A stretch of 64,000 bases of DNA from Senimuribacter sp049852125 (GCF_049852125.1 NZ_CP187532.1:1240001-1304000), one strand, 5' to 3'. Positions 7,229 through 15,423 are shown, numbered from the stretch's first letter. Notes: generated from the sequence alone by a model not told the origin. Program-made: numbers and translations.

Positions 7229-8395
7229 ATGTTGAACTATGTAGATGAATCTTTGAAACAGGAGCTTCTGAATCTGAGCCGGTATATTTATGAACATCCG
7301 GAACTGGGCTATGAGGAACGCTTATCCTCAGCGGCACATGTGGAACTTCTGAGAAAGCACGGTTTTGAAGTCGAATATGGTTATGACGGCATTGAGACAG
7401 GATTTCGTGCGGAATATGTAAACGGAAACGGCGGCCCGACGATTGCATATCTGGCAGAATATGACGCGCTGCCGCAGGTAGGACACGGATGCGGCCACAA
7501 TATTTTGGGAACGTTAAGCACTGGTGCAGCCATTCATTTAAAGGAAAATATTGGTGATACCAAAGGAAGAATTGTGGTAATCGGAACACCTGCTGAGGAA
7601 ACTGACGGAGCAAAAGTAAAATATGCGGAGGATGGTGTTTTTAAGGATATCGATGCGGCACTGATTTCTCATCCGTTTTACGCAAATGTAAAGAGCGGAA
7701 TTTCTTTTGCGCTGAAAGCACTGCGCTTTACGTTCATCGGAGTTGCTGCGCATGCTGCGGCAAATCCGGAGCGCGGAATCAATGCACTAGATGCTTGTAT
7801 TTCTGCATTTTCTAATATTGGACTGCTACGTCAGCAGATGCTTCCGACTGCTAGAGTACACGGCATTATTACGGAAGGCGGAACAGCACCGAATACAATT
7901 CCGGATCTGGCTTGTGCAGAGTTTTATATTCGTGCCACCAGTAAGTCCTATTTGCAGGAACTTGCTGACAAGGTTTGCGACTGTGCAAAGGCTGGTGCAC
8001 TTGCTGCCGGTGCTCGAGTTGAAATCACAGAGTTTGAAACCGGCAATGATAATCTGCTGACAAACAATGCTCTGCAGGAATGTCTTTGTAGAAATCTGGA
8101 AAAGGTTGGCATTTGTGATATTGAAGATGCAGGAGAGGCTAACGGCTCTACTGATGTAGGCAACGTAAGCCACGTGTGTCCGACCATTCATCCGTCCTTC
8201 AATATTATGGCGCCTGGTGAAGTGCATTCAACGCATACAGACGGATTCCGTGAAGCAACCCAGCGGGAGCCGGCAAAGGAATCCCTGATGAAAAATGTTT
8301 GCGCTATGGCCATGGCGGGAAAAGAAATCATGGATGATCCGCAGGTGCTTGCAGAAGTTCGGGAAGAATTTGAATACGCTGTCGCACATGACTGA
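7229..8395 (+). CDS. M20-family amidohydrolase (PM20D2/AbgA-like)
   Basis: The 388-residue protein is a cytosolic M20 metallohydrolase. The N-terminal catalytic part has a Y-L-A-E-Y-D-A-L-P segment followed by H-G-C-G-H-N. The P-A-E-E-T-D-G-A-K motif supplies the general base and metal ligand pair. The lid/dimerisation domain lies around residues 170-290. This pattern is typical of the subfamily containing PM20D2 dipeptidases and the aminobenzoyl-glutamate hydrolase AbgA, so the likely reaction is cleavage of an amide or dipeptide bond. There is no signal peptide. It is the last gene of the PucR-linked unit, 30 bp after the carrier, and is followed by a strong terminator. The exact substrate cannot be read from sequence. 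Confidence 0.88.
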   Translation: MLNYVDESLKQELLNLSRYIYEHPELGYEERLSSAAHVELLRKHGFEVEYGYDGIETGFRAEYVNGNGGPTIAYLAEYDALPQVGHGCGHNILGTLSTGAAIHLKENIGDTKGRIVVIGTPAEETDGAKVKYAEDGVFKDIDAALISHPFYANVKSGISFALKALRFTFIGVAAHAAANPERGINALDACISAFSNIGLLRQQMLPTARVHGIITEGGTAPNTIPDLACAEFYIRATSKSYLQELADKVCDCAKAGALAAGARVEITEFETGNDNLLTNNALQECLCRNLEKVGICDIEDAGEANGSTDVGNVSHVCPTIHPSFNIMAPGEVHSTHTDGFREATQREPAKESLMKNVCAMAMAGKEIMDDPQVLAEVREEFEYAVAHD

Positions 8396-8402
8396 TTACT
8401 AC

Positions 8403-8425
8403 GGAGGTCTTCGGACCTCCTTTTT
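8403..8425 (+). terminator. Rho-independent terminator with UUCG loop
   Basis: GGAGGTC (8403-8409) and GACCTCC (8414-8420) enclose a TTCG tetraloop and are followed by five T. It closes the DUF1177-YfcC-M20 operon. Confidence 0.9.
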
Positions 8426-8513
8426 AAATTATGTTGAAATTTGATTAATATATATAAAAATTTTTCCAAAGAAAAAAGAGAGTATCAAAACTATTTTTTG
8501 TCTACAGTCTGAC

Positions 8514-8540
8514 ATGATTCTTCGGAATCAGGTTTTTCTG
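8514..8540. other. UUCG hairpin in an AT-rich gap
   Basis: TGATTC-TTCG-GAATCA (8514-8529) is followed by GGTTTTTC. It may be a second weak terminator. The stretch 8428-8770 otherwise shows no credible gene and is very AT-rich. Confidence 0.35.
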
Positions 8541-8774
8541 TCTTTTTGATAAAATTCCTGGTTGTTATGGAGAAAAAATATAAATTTCCTCAAATTTCCA
8601 AAATGTTATTTTGCGTTGGAAAACCCATTAAAGTAGAGAGAATTCCGAGTCACAAGGTGATGGGATAAGGTAATTTTTGAAGAACTCCTTGATGATAAAT
8701 TGTTTATCTGTACTACGAATTATTTAGTCATTACTCGGATAATATTTAATACATATTTATGTAATAAATATATA

Positions 8775-8803
8775 TTGACAAATATATAAAAAATCATTAT
8801 AAT
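8775..8803 (+). promoter_or_regulatory. Consensus sigma-A promoter
   Basis: TTGACA (8775-8780), a 17-bp spacer and TATAAT (8798-8803) match consensus at every position. It lies about 240 nt upstream of the secreted-protein gene at 9045, giving a long 5' leader. Confidence 0.85.
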
Positions 8804-8883
8804 ATAAAAAGCGTGAAAAGTGAAAATTTTGATTTGTATAATACTTTATATTATTTTAAACTTATCTATGTAAAAAGGGGAGA

Positions 8884-9000
8884 TGTATATGAGGGTAGTG
8901 AGTTGAAAGAAATAATAAAAAAGAGTTTTTCAAAAAAACAAATGACGTAGTGCGACGTATCAAGTAATTAAGAAAAACTCTATCATTATTGTGAATGATA
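8884..9000 (+). other. Structured 5' leader of the secreted-protein gene
   Basis: AGAGTTTTTC (8922-8931) pairs with GAAAAACTCT (8972-8981) around a 40-nt loop. A second hairpin follows directly: TATCATT with AATGATA (8981-9000). Upstream, a five- or seven-codon frame (ATG 8884 or 8890, ending TGA 8905-8907) sits next to AAAAGGGGAG and could encode a leader peptide. No T-rich tract follows either hairpin, so classical termination is not supported; control of translation or RNA stability is possible. Confidence 0.4.
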
Positions 9001-9044
9001 AAGTTTCTAAAGTCAAGTAACAAATATGAAAGAAAGGAGAAAAT

Positions 9045-10097
9045 ATGAAGAAATTTGTAAGTATTTTACTCATATTATCTATGGTGTTTGTAATAAGTAC
9101 ATCGTCTTTTGCTTTGCAGTCTATTGATATTGGACAGAATGTTGCTAATTATAATGCTAAAATTGTGGAAAAAGTAATAGGTACTAGTAAAATTGATAAA
9201 AATATTAAAGAGAATACGAAGTATTACTCTATAGATTTAGGTGATGTGGATTATATTATTCCAAGAAGTGGAGACGAAGTAATTTCATTTAAAGGTGAAG
9301 CTTTTGGTATAATAAAAAAGACATTGCCAAAAGACTTTTCTGATATTAAAAGTGTACAGACTTCTAATGGAACAATTGTATACAACTCAAATAGAAGTTC
9401 TATGGCATTATCAGTACAAGTAATAGAAGAACCTGTAGATTTTAGTTATATTCAAAGCACGGTAATACTGAAGGATTTTTCTGCACCAAAGAGCTTTTCT
9501 TATCAATATAACCTTCCTGAAGGCTATCAGCTAGTTAGAGATAGTGAATATGGACTTGAATCAGGAAAGCAAAGTACAGGAGCAATTTTTGTTGTGAATG
9601 CATATAATGAAGTTATCAATGTAATCGAGTTAATGCCTGCGGTTGATGCTAACGGTAAAAAAGTAGAAGCAGATTATGTTCTTAAAGATACAACTTTATC
9701 AATGAGAATAAAACCTGATACCAATACTACATATCCGATTATCGTTCCGCTTGTAGATCATCCTAATAGAATAAAGACTACGTATATGACGAAATCAGAA
9801 GTTCTTGATGTTAGAAATAAGTTCAAAACTAGCACTGAATCAAATGCATTTTCATATCTTATTAGTGTTGTATTGTCACTTGTTAAGGACATGTCAATAG
9901 TAGGAATTGCATGGGGGACAGTGACTTTCATGGGGACTCAATATAATTCTAAGAAATTTGAGACGTGGGATAAGTTTTATGTTGAATTTAAAAAAAATTA
10001 TGCTAAAATCGATGCGACCTACAAATGGCATCCAGGCCAAAGATCATATTATCCCACAGGTTCATTAAAGTGTACATACGTTGCTGGTAAATCCTAA
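9045..10097 (+). CDS. Secreted protein of unknown function, 350 aa
   Basis: A Sec signal peptide is clear: M-K-K-F, a hydrophobic core of about 16 residues, and S-S-F-A before a likely cleavage near residue 24. The central region (about 165-235) contains a D-A-N-G-K-K-V-E-A-D-Y-V-L block and a Y-P-I-I-V-P-L-V-D motif. This resembles the DxxGxxVxTxYxVxGxxL...YPVVADP pattern seen in many secreted Gram-positive proteins of unknown role. Residues about 266-298 are hydrophobic and glycine-containing (F-S-Y-L-I-S-V-V-L-S-L-V-K), possibly membrane-active. The C-terminus is aromatic and basic (K-W-H-P-G-Q-R-S-Y-Y-P). AAAGGAG precedes the ATG. A perfect promoter and long leader suggest strong, regulated expression. 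It could be a bacteriocin-like or envelope protein; I cannot assign one. Confidence 0.6.
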   Translation: MKKFVSILLILSMVFVISTSSFALQSIDIGQNVANYNAKIVEKVIGTSKIDKNIKENTKYYSIDLGDVDYIIPRSGDEVISFKGEAFGIIKKTLPKDFSDIKSVQTSNGTIVYNSNRSSMALSVQVIEEPVDFSYIQSTVILKDFSAPKSFSYQYNLPEGYQLVRDSEYGLESGKQSTGAIFVVNAYNEVINVIELMPAVDANGKKVEADYVLKDTTLSMRIKPDTNTTYPIIVPLVDHPNRIKTTYMTKSEVLDVRNKFKTSTESNAFSYLISVVLSLVKDMSIVGIAWGTVTFMGTQYNSKKFETWDKFYVEFKKNYAKIDATYKWHPGQRSYYPTGSLKCTYVAGKS

Positions 10098-10121
10098 AGT
10101 GAATAGTTTTTTGCAGTAGAA

Positions 10122-10161
10122 AAATGAGAGGATATGGTAAATTGTGTGTACCCTCTCATTT
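10122..10161 (+). terminator. Terminator-like hairpin
   Basis: AAATGAGAGG (10122-10131) pairs with CCTCTCATTT (10152-10161). The T run after the stem is poor (CTAACATTT), so it may be only a partial terminator ahead of the next gene. Confidence 0.5.
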
Positions 10162-10184
10162 CTAACATTTACAGGAGGTAGAAA

Positions 10185-10640
10185 ATGGAGACGGGATATT
10201 ATTCTGATTCAAAGATAAAGAAGAGGTGTATCAGTCTGGTTATAATTCATATTCTTTTTGCAGTTTCCAGTGTGATTAGCGGGAAGATTTATGGAAATGA
10301 TTTTTCCTATATGGCGACCTTTACTTCTATCACTTTTTTGGGCTGTGTAACGGCATATGGGGTATATCTGATAGATAGGAAGATACAAAGCTTATTAACT
10401 GCGATTGCAAAAAAGGATGAATGCAAAACAGCGGTGAGAATGCATATGGTTCATAATGCTGTTATAACCGCTGTTGTTTGTATCGATTTTTATTTGTACA
10501 TGTATTTCATTAACTGGGAAAAAGGATCCGTCTGGAAGTACGGAATGGGGATGTATACAATTCTAGCAATCTCCCTTGTGATCCTTGCGGGATGTTTAAC
10601 CTACATGTGGTTTCATCTGAAAACCAAAAGAAAATTATAA
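10185..10640 (+). CDS. Small polytopic membrane protein, 151 aa
   Basis: I do not recognise the family. Four hydrophobic segments are visible, around residues 17-33, 43-62, 88-110 and 122-142. Between helices 2 and 3 is a charged loop with D-R-K-I-Q-S and K-K-D-E-C-K. The C-terminus is basic (K-T-K-R-K-L). The start follows AGGAGG at good spacing. It lies 87 bp after the secreted protein with a hairpin between, so it may be co-transcribed by readthrough. A role as partner or immunity protein for the secreted product is possible but is only inference from position. Confidence 0.6.
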   Translation: METGYYSDSKIKKRCISLVIIHILFAVSSVISGKIYGNDFSYMATFTSITFLGCVTAYGVYLIDRKIQSLLTAIAKKDECKTAVRMHMVHNAVITAVVCIDFYLYMYFINWEKGSVWKYGMGMYTILAISLVILAGCLTYMWFHLKTKRKL

Positions 10641-10680
10641 TGTAGTTCCAGTATTTCTCCTTTGCTTGTAAAAAACCATA

Positions 10681-11295
10681 TTAGGTACGGCAGCTGGCTT
10701 CAGCTTCTTCTATGCTGCTATATCCGTATAGCTTTACCATGGTGTCCTGAATCATCAGCGACATAGATTTTCCGGCGGATTTCAAATTTTCCACATAATC
10801 AGCATAAAGCTGCAAAAGCTCTGTAGGATATGTCTCAAATTCACCTCTGGCGTAGGTTTCCATGGAGGTGAAACCGGAAGCGTCTCCCTCTGAAGTAATG
10901 GGGCGTCCGCGGCCTGCCAGCCCTGGATAGGCGACAGCAAATTCTTCCTCCCACTGCAGCAAAACAGGAATTATTTGATTGATCAACCGATAATTAACTT
11001 GCGGGACTGGAGGCATATGTGCCGCAAGGTGTTTATTGAAATAATGTAAATCCGTATATTGCATCATACGGGCATATTTTTCTGTGACTAGATTGCGTCC
11101 ATTCGCTTCACAGTCGCAGAGAAAGCTGTAATAACAACGAATCATACGGTCGCTCCAGTTTTCATACTGGCTGCGGCGCATGATGTAGAAGGTTTCGTAG
11201 TCGTCCTGACAGTCTGCACGTCCGCCGATATTAATGACCTTCTGGAACATATTCCACTCAATGGTGATGATGTTTTCTATTGTATTTATAAGCAT
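10681..11295 (-). CDS. DUF4125 family protein
   Basis: The 204-residue soluble protein fits DUF4125. It starts M-L-I-N-T-I-E-N-I-I-T-I-E-W-N-M-F and contains N-I-G-G-R-A-D-C-Q-D-D and M-R-R-S-Q-Y-E-N-W. The central R-N-L-V-T-E-K-Y-A-R-M-M segment is also typical. No function is established for the family. The ATG at 11295 is preferred over an in-frame upstream ATG at 11439, because GGAGAAA precedes it and the longer form would run into the DUF4037 gene. It lies 40 bp after DUF4037 in a three-gene leftward operon with a TPR protein. DUF4125 and DUF4037 commonly occur together, suggesting a shared pathway. Confidence 0.75.
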   Translation of the reverse strand: MLINTIENIITIEWNMFQKVINIGGRADCQDDYETFYIMRRSQYENWSDRMIRCYYSFLCDCEANGRNLVTEKYARMMQYTDLHYFNKHLAAHMPPVPQVNYRLINQIIPVLLQWEEEFAVAYPGLAGRGRPITSEGDASGFTSMETYARGEFETYPTELLQLYADYVENLKSAGKSMSLMIQDTMVKLYGYSSIEEAEASCRT

Positions 11296-11335
11296 TTTTT
11301 TCTCCTTTACATTTGGGGTAAACAGGGGATTAGAT

Positions 11336-12301
11336 TCAGTTGTTACAGTCAAACATCGGAGGCATACGCCGTAGCTGTGGGTCCTTGATGCCATCCATGA
11401 TACTGGAAAGATGATCTTGCAGGAAATCACTGTTGACAAAAGAGAAATTTTGTCTGTTCAATTCACATGCTGTAAGATGACAGATTTGTTCCGTAAGATC
11501 AAAGGCTTTCTGCCGGGCTTTTTCCAAACGTCTCTTATTTATCATATCCATAAGGCATTCCGCGCTTTCGGAAAGCAGCGCGGTAATATCTGCCGCCAGC
11601 AGGGGAAGATTACTCAGACCATGATAAGCCCATTTATAGAAGGGCATATACTGCCGATTAAGTAAGTAGATCATGGATAGTGTGGATTCCGTGAATCTGG
11701 ATAAAGAGAGCAGCGCCGCTACGGCGTCGCCTCTGCGGATAACGCGCAGCAGGTTGTATTGTCCAGCTTGAGACATAACCGCAGCGCGAGCCGCTAACTT
11801 TTTACGTAACACGTCTTCCGGATAGAATTGCAGAAGATGTTGGCGTATGCTGGTAAAGATTTTCGCATCATCTCTGAAGACTTCTCCGTTGGTAGCTGCC
11901 GCAAGCTGATTTTCCGGCGTTAGAAGCCAGTCCAGATTGCTTGCGGGAGAACCGTCCGGGTTTCCGGTGAAGCGGGCATAAAAACTGCTGATTTTCATAA
12001 CGCCCAAACGGTCCTTTGCGATGATATTATCGCGGGAAAAGCCTTGAAATAAGAAAGGAAGCTGGTCATATGCCTGCTGCAGAGCAGCGCCGTAATTCGC
12101 AAAGTCTTCGTCAGAGAGCCAGATGCAGAAGCCAGGGGCGAAGTCATGATCCTGAGAAATATCGTCATCAAAACCGAAGCACTGAGAACCTTCTCCTGCC
12201 AGTCCAACAGCAGCTCGAACAGATAATTCGGGCGCAACGGATTCTATCATTTCCTGTCCATAGGCTTCATAGTAATTACGAGACAGGGTTAAACCTTTCA
12301 T
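11336..12301 (-). CDS. DUF4037 nucleotidyltransferase-like protein
   Basis: The 321-residue protein carries a nucleotidyltransferase-fold signature near its N-terminus. G38-S39 is followed by F-D45-D46-D47-I-S-x-D51-H52-D53, resembling the GS...DxD motif of the polymerase-beta-like superfamily. The rest is helical with scattered W and R residues and fits DUF4037. If active, it would transfer a nucleotide to a protein, small molecule or RNA; no substrate is known. It starts in ATGA overlap with the upstream TPR gene, so translation is coupled. No signal peptide or membrane helix is present. Family confidence is good; function is inference. Confidence 0.78.
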   Translation of the reverse strand: MKGLTLSRNYYEAYGQEMIESVAPELSVRAAVGLAGEGSQCFGFDDDISQDHDFAPGFCIWLSDEDFANYGAALQQAYDQLPFLFQGFSRDNIIAKDRLGVMKISSFYARFTGNPDGSPASNLDWLLTPENQLAAATNGEVFRDDAKIFTSIRQHLLQFYPEDVLRKKLAARAAVMSQAGQYNLLRVIRRGDAVAALLSLSRFTESTLSMIYLLNRQYMPFYKWAYHGLSNLPLLAADITALLSESAECLMDMINKRRLEKARQKAFDLTEQICHLTACELNRQNFSFVNSDFLQDHLSSIMDGIKDPQLRRMPPMFDCNN

Positions 12302-13161
12302 AAGCTGATCCTTTCTTTGATCGCCTGTGCCTCGGCGCGATATGCAACGGCCTCTTTTTCCAGCTTTAAAGCGTCACAGCACAGTGCGGCGTTATCACAT
12401 AAAACGGCATAGCTAAGGGTATTACTGCCGAAGTCTCGCTCTGTCAGAGACATAGCTTCTCTAAAATGCGAGAGGGCAGCAGCAAAACGGGTTTCTTTGA
12501 ATGCAATCTCACCCAGAGTGCAAACCGCAGCGCTGTAATGTACATCCTCTTTTCCGCTTTCCTTCGTAAATATGGAAATAGCCTTTTCTGCCGAAGTCTT
12601 TGCTTCAGGAAGGCGATTTGACGCCAGATATATGTTTGCTAAATTGGCATAGGTAATAGCTTGCTCGATGGCGCTTTCGGATAATTGCTCCAGGATTGCC
12701 AGCGCTTTGTGAAGGTTTTTTTCTGCGTGGTCGTACTGTCCTAAATCCTGATAGATAAAGCAGATGTTATTATATAAGGTGGCCAAGCGGTAATCAATGG
12801 TAAATCCAGCGGCCTGAAAGATGTCGGCAGCCTGTTTATAAAGAGATAATGCTTTTTCCTTATCTCCGGTCATGGTGTAAGTCGTCGCGTAATTCATCAG
12901 AGTAGTACCGTGATGCTCGCTGCCGGTCAGACCAAGCTGGTCAATATAATGAAGGGCCTTCTCGTAGAGCGCGATCCCTTCTTTATATTGACTGGTAACA
13001 CGACAGTAGCCGCCGAGCTCACTGCATATCGCAATTGCCGAGCCGAAATCTTTTTGATCTTCTGCCTCAGCCAGAGACCTTTTCATGTATTGTTCGGCTT
13101 GCTGCATTTCTTTTTGGGCAAAGAGCTCATCCAAGCGCTGAAAGAAATTATTTATGTTCAT
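12298..13161 (-). CDS. Tetratricopeptide-repeat protein
   Basis: The 287-residue protein consists almost wholly of TPR helical hairpins. Recognisable repeats include Y-K-E-G-I-A-L-Y-E-K-A-L-H-Y-I, E-K-A-L-S-L-Y-K-Q-A-A-D-I-F, D-H-A-E-K-N-L-H-K-A-L-A-I-L and P-E-A-K-T-S-A-E-K-A-I-S-I-F, about six or seven in all. Such proteins are scaffolds. The start at 13161 is chosen for the GGAGG about 8 bp before it; an in-frame ATG at 13185 lacks a site. It is the first gene of the leftward operon and overlaps DUF4037 by four bases. It probably recruits a partner for the nucleotidyltransferase-like protein. Confidence 0.85.
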   Translation of the reverse strand: MNINNFFQRLDELFAQKEMQQAEQYMKRSLAEAEDQKDFGSAIAICSELGGYCRVTSQYKEGIALYEKALHYIDQLGLTGSEHHGTTLMNYATTYTMTGDKEKALSLYKQAADIFQAAGFTIDYRLATLYNNICFIYQDLGQYDHAEKNLHKALAILEQLSESAIEQAITYANLANIYLASNRLPEAKTSAEKAISIFTKESGKEDVHYSAAVCTLGEIAFKETRFAAALSHFREAMSLTERDFGSNTLSYAVLCDNAALCCDALKLEKEAVAYRAEAQAIKERISL

Positions 13162-13304
13162 AATAAAACGCCTCCTGAATTCCATGGTTTATCTTAGTGT
13201 CTATACCACCATAAGGATGAGAAATAACAGGAATTTTTCTTATAGAGGCAGATCACAGAGATTTTAATCATACCATGGCATACAGGAATTTCTGGTCCTT
13301 TTTA

Positions 13305-13333
13305 TTGACTGTGTTGAAAATATAATATATAAT
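13305..13333 (+). promoter_or_regulatory. Sigma-A promoter for the amidinohydrolase gene
   Basis: TTGACT (13305-13310) and TATAAT (13328-13333) are 17 bp apart, followed by a start codon 58 bp downstream. Confidence 0.85.
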
Positions 13334-13390
13334 ATTTTTTATTAAGGGCAGTACGGATGTTTCTACTGACCGCAAGAGAGGAGTATCATT

Positions 13391-14167
13391 ATGAAAAAGT
13401 TTAATCACGTTATCGTAAGAAGACCGTGCAAAGCGATTAAGGACGGCATTTCCGGCGGAGATTATCCGGGTATTCCGGATTACAAATTGGCGCTGAGGCA
13501 GCACGATGCATATATTGAAGCGTTAAAACAGTGCGATGTAGACGTGACAGTACTGGAAGCCGACGAGAGATATCCTGACTCCTGCTTTGTAGAAGATCCG
13601 GCGTTGATTACCAGAAAGTGTGCTATTATCACGAATCCTGGTACGGAATCCAGAAATGGAGAGAAGGAAGAAATCATCGGCGCTGTAAAAAAGTTTTTTT
13701 CTGACGACCAAATTGAGCATATTAAAGCTCCGGGAACGTTGGAAGGCGGCGACGTTATGATGGTAGGCGATCACTTCTATGTGGGCCGCAGCGGCAGAAC
13801 GAATGAAGAAGGTATCCGGCAACTGACAGAAATTCTGGCAAAGTATGATATGACCTGTTCAGAAGTCAAACTGGAGAAGGTGCTGCACCTGAAGACGGGT
13901 GTAAATTATCTGGAGGATAACAATATGCTGGTGAGCGGAGAATTTGTGGAGAAAGCGGATTTTGCTCAGTACAACAAAGTTGTGATTCCAGAAGATGAAG
14001 CCTATGCGGCAAACTGCATCTGGGTTAACGATACTGTAATCGTACCAGAGGGTTATCCGGCAGTGTTGAAAGCGGTACAGGATTTAGGATACAAAACAAT
14101 AGTGGTAGACACTTCTGAGTACAGAAAGATTGACGGAGGGTTATCCTGTCTGTCTTTAAGATTCTGA
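13391..14167 (+). CDS. Dimethylarginine dimethylaminohydrolase-family amidinohydrolase
   Basis: The 258-residue protein belongs to the arginine-modifying guanidino superfamily, DDAH branch. It has the P-D-S-C-F-V-E-D-P-A block early, the G-T-L-E-G-G-D-V substrate loop, the catalytic histidine H166 in L-H-L-K-T-G, and the nucleophile C253 in D-G-G-L-S-C-L-S close to the C-terminus. These enzymes hydrolyse a guanidino group, giving citrulline and an amine from methylated arginines, or act on related compounds. Length and motif order are normal. AGAGGAG precedes the start. It is a single-gene unit under its own promoter. Relatives include arginine deiminase and other amidinohydrolases, so the exact substrate is open. 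Confidence 0.88.
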   Translation: MKKFNHVIVRRPCKAIKDGISGGDYPGIPDYKLALRQHDAYIEALKQCDVDVTVLEADERYPDSCFVEDPALITRKCAIITNPGTESRNGEKEEIIGAVKKFFSDDQIEHIKAPGTLEGGDVMMVGDHFYVGRSGRTNEEGIRQLTEILAKYDMTCSEVKLEKVLHLKTGVNYLEDNNMLVSGEFVEKADFAQYNKVVIPEDEAYAANCIWVNDTVIVPEGYPAVLKAVQDLGYKTIVVDTSEYRKIDGGLSCLSLRF

Positions 14168-14224
14168 AAAATTTGATCGCGGCATTTTTCTTCTCTCACG
14201 CATATCTTTATTAACTTGGTGAAT

Positions 14225-14241
14225 ACTAGTAGATATCTAGT
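14225..14241. promoter_or_regulatory. Inverted repeat upstream of rubrerythrin
   Basis: ACTAG-N7-CTAGT lies 24 bp before the rubrerythrin start. Its position fits an operator or 5'-UTR element; the regulator is unknown. Confidence 0.35.
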
Positions 14242-14264
14242 GCTTTGAAATAGGAGGAGGAAAG

Positions 14265-14867
14265 ATGTCAGTAGATTTTAACATGAGTGAAACGAAGACC
14301 AATTTGATGCGTGCTTTTGCAGGTGAAAGCCAGGCCAGAAACCGTTATACCTTTGCGGCTGCGCAGGCAAAACAGGCAAAGCTCCATGTGGTGGAAGCTA
14401 TTTTTACCTATACGGCTGATCAGGAAAAAGAGCATGCTGAAGTGTTTTACAATCATCTGAAAGAAATGGCCGGAGAGAGTATTCAAATCGATGGAGGCTA
14501 TCCAGTGGATATTACAGATTCTATCGTGCAATTGCTTCGTTATGCGCAGCACAACGAATATGAGGAATACGATGATGCTTATCAGGCCTTTGGAAATAAA
14601 GCAATGGAAGAAGGTTTCCCAAGAATTGCGAACTCTTTTCATCAGATTGCGCAGATTGAAAAGACGCATGGAGACAGATTCGGCGTTTTAGCAGATTTGC
14701 TGGAACAGAATAAGTTGTTTGTTTCCGATGTTCAGTGCAAATGGATATGCCTTAATTGTGGGCATATTATGGAGACTACGCAGGCGCCGCAAAAATGTCC
14801 TGTGTGCGAGCATGATCAGGGATACTTTATCCGACTGGAATTTGCTCCATACGCCTGTGGTAAATAA
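14265..14867 (+). CDS. rbr: Rubrerythrin
   Basis: The 200-residue protein is a classical rubrerythrin, a cytosolic non-haem iron peroxidase that reduces hydrogen peroxide in anaerobes. The N-terminal ferritin-like four-helix domain has E-S-Q-A-R-N-R-Y and D-Q-E-K-E-H-A-E (first pair of diiron ligands), then I-A-Q-I-E-K-T-H-G-D (second pair). The C-terminal rubredoxin-like domain has C162-L-N-C165 and C178-P-V-C181, which bind one iron. TAGGAGGAGG precedes the start. It is a single gene with an inverted repeat upstream and a terminator about 80 bp downstream. It supports an anaerobic lifestyle. Confidence 0.97.
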   Translation: MSVDFNMSETKTNLMRAFAGESQARNRYTFAAAQAKQAKLHVVEAIFTYTADQEKEHAEVFYNHLKEMAGESIQIDGGYPVDITDSIVQLLRYAQHNEYEEYDDAYQAFGNKAMEEGFPRIANSFHQIAQIEKTHGDRFGVLADLLEQNKLFVSDVQCKWICLNCGHIMETTQAPQKCPVCEHDQGYFIRLEFAPYACGK

Positions 14868-14945
14868 ACAGGCGGAATAAAGGATGAGTGCAAGCTTATA
14901 TCGGAGAATGTAAATAGTTCTGCGTAAACCGAATAATCAAGGTAT

Positions 14946-14996
14946 ATATCCTTCTGAATCAATGATAGAATGAAATTGAGTCAGAAGGATATTTTT
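14946..14996 (+). terminator. Rho-independent terminator
   Basis: ATATCCTTCTGA (14946-14957) pairs with TCAGAAGGATAT (14981-14992), with T5 at the 3' end. It follows rubrerythrin and abuts the IS remnant. Confidence 0.8.
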
Positions 14997-15134
14997 ATGG
15001 TAAGAAGAAAATTATCACCAGAAAGAAAAGAATGCATCAACCGCCTATATGTATTTACTTCAAATATCCGGCAGAAATCCGCAAAATCATTTATACGACT
15101 AATTCCATTGAGAATGAGACTGTGAAAAAAAGTC
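14997..15134 (+). mobile_element. IS256-family transposase remnant interrupted by an IS end
   Basis: One frame (from about 15064) reads Y-P-A-E-I-R-K-I-I-Y-T-T-N-S-I-E-N, the conserved mutator/IS256 transposase segment; the intact transposase at 27338 has D-V-R-K-V-I-Y-T-T-N-A-I-E. An upstream M-V-R-R-K-L-S-P-E-R-K-E (ATG 14997) may be the old N-terminus in another frame, so the middle of the gene is deleted. At 15116-15134 the remnant is cut by 19 bases identical to the terminal repeat of the complete element at 27176, starting GAGACTGTG. The interior of that second element is missing. This is a nested, decayed insertion scar. Confidence 0.8.
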
Positions 15135-15385
15135 GTTCTTCTTTCCGGTACATAGGGAGATTTCAGATTTGCTTTGAGTATTGCTTAATTTCTTTATTGA
15201 TCTGATTTGTTGCCGCCGTTTTGGTGCATCAATACAAGTTAAGTTTATCAGATGTTGATTATAGGAACTGCAAGCCATTTTGCAGATGTTCAATTCTATT
15301 TGAGTTGCAATTTACAGTTTAAGCATAAGTTATTTTTGATAAAGCACAATAAGCTTCAGTTTAAATTCGTAATTGTAACGCATAG

Positions 15386-15423
15386 ACAAAACCCCCTCTA
15401 CTGGTTTTATCCAGTAAAGGGGG
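15386..15423 (-). terminator. Terminator of the BFD-like gene
   Basis: On the minus strand a 13-base arm (15423-15411) pairs with 15404-15392 around an ATAAAA loop, followed by GTTTTG. It lies just downstream of the leftward BFD-like gene. The region 15135-15385 contains no other gene that I can support. Confidence 0.85.

Noticed and set aside
9045..10640. Toxin-antitoxin system
   Set aside because: The first protein is exported and large, and the second is a membrane protein separated by a hairpin; neither matches a known toxin or antitoxin family.
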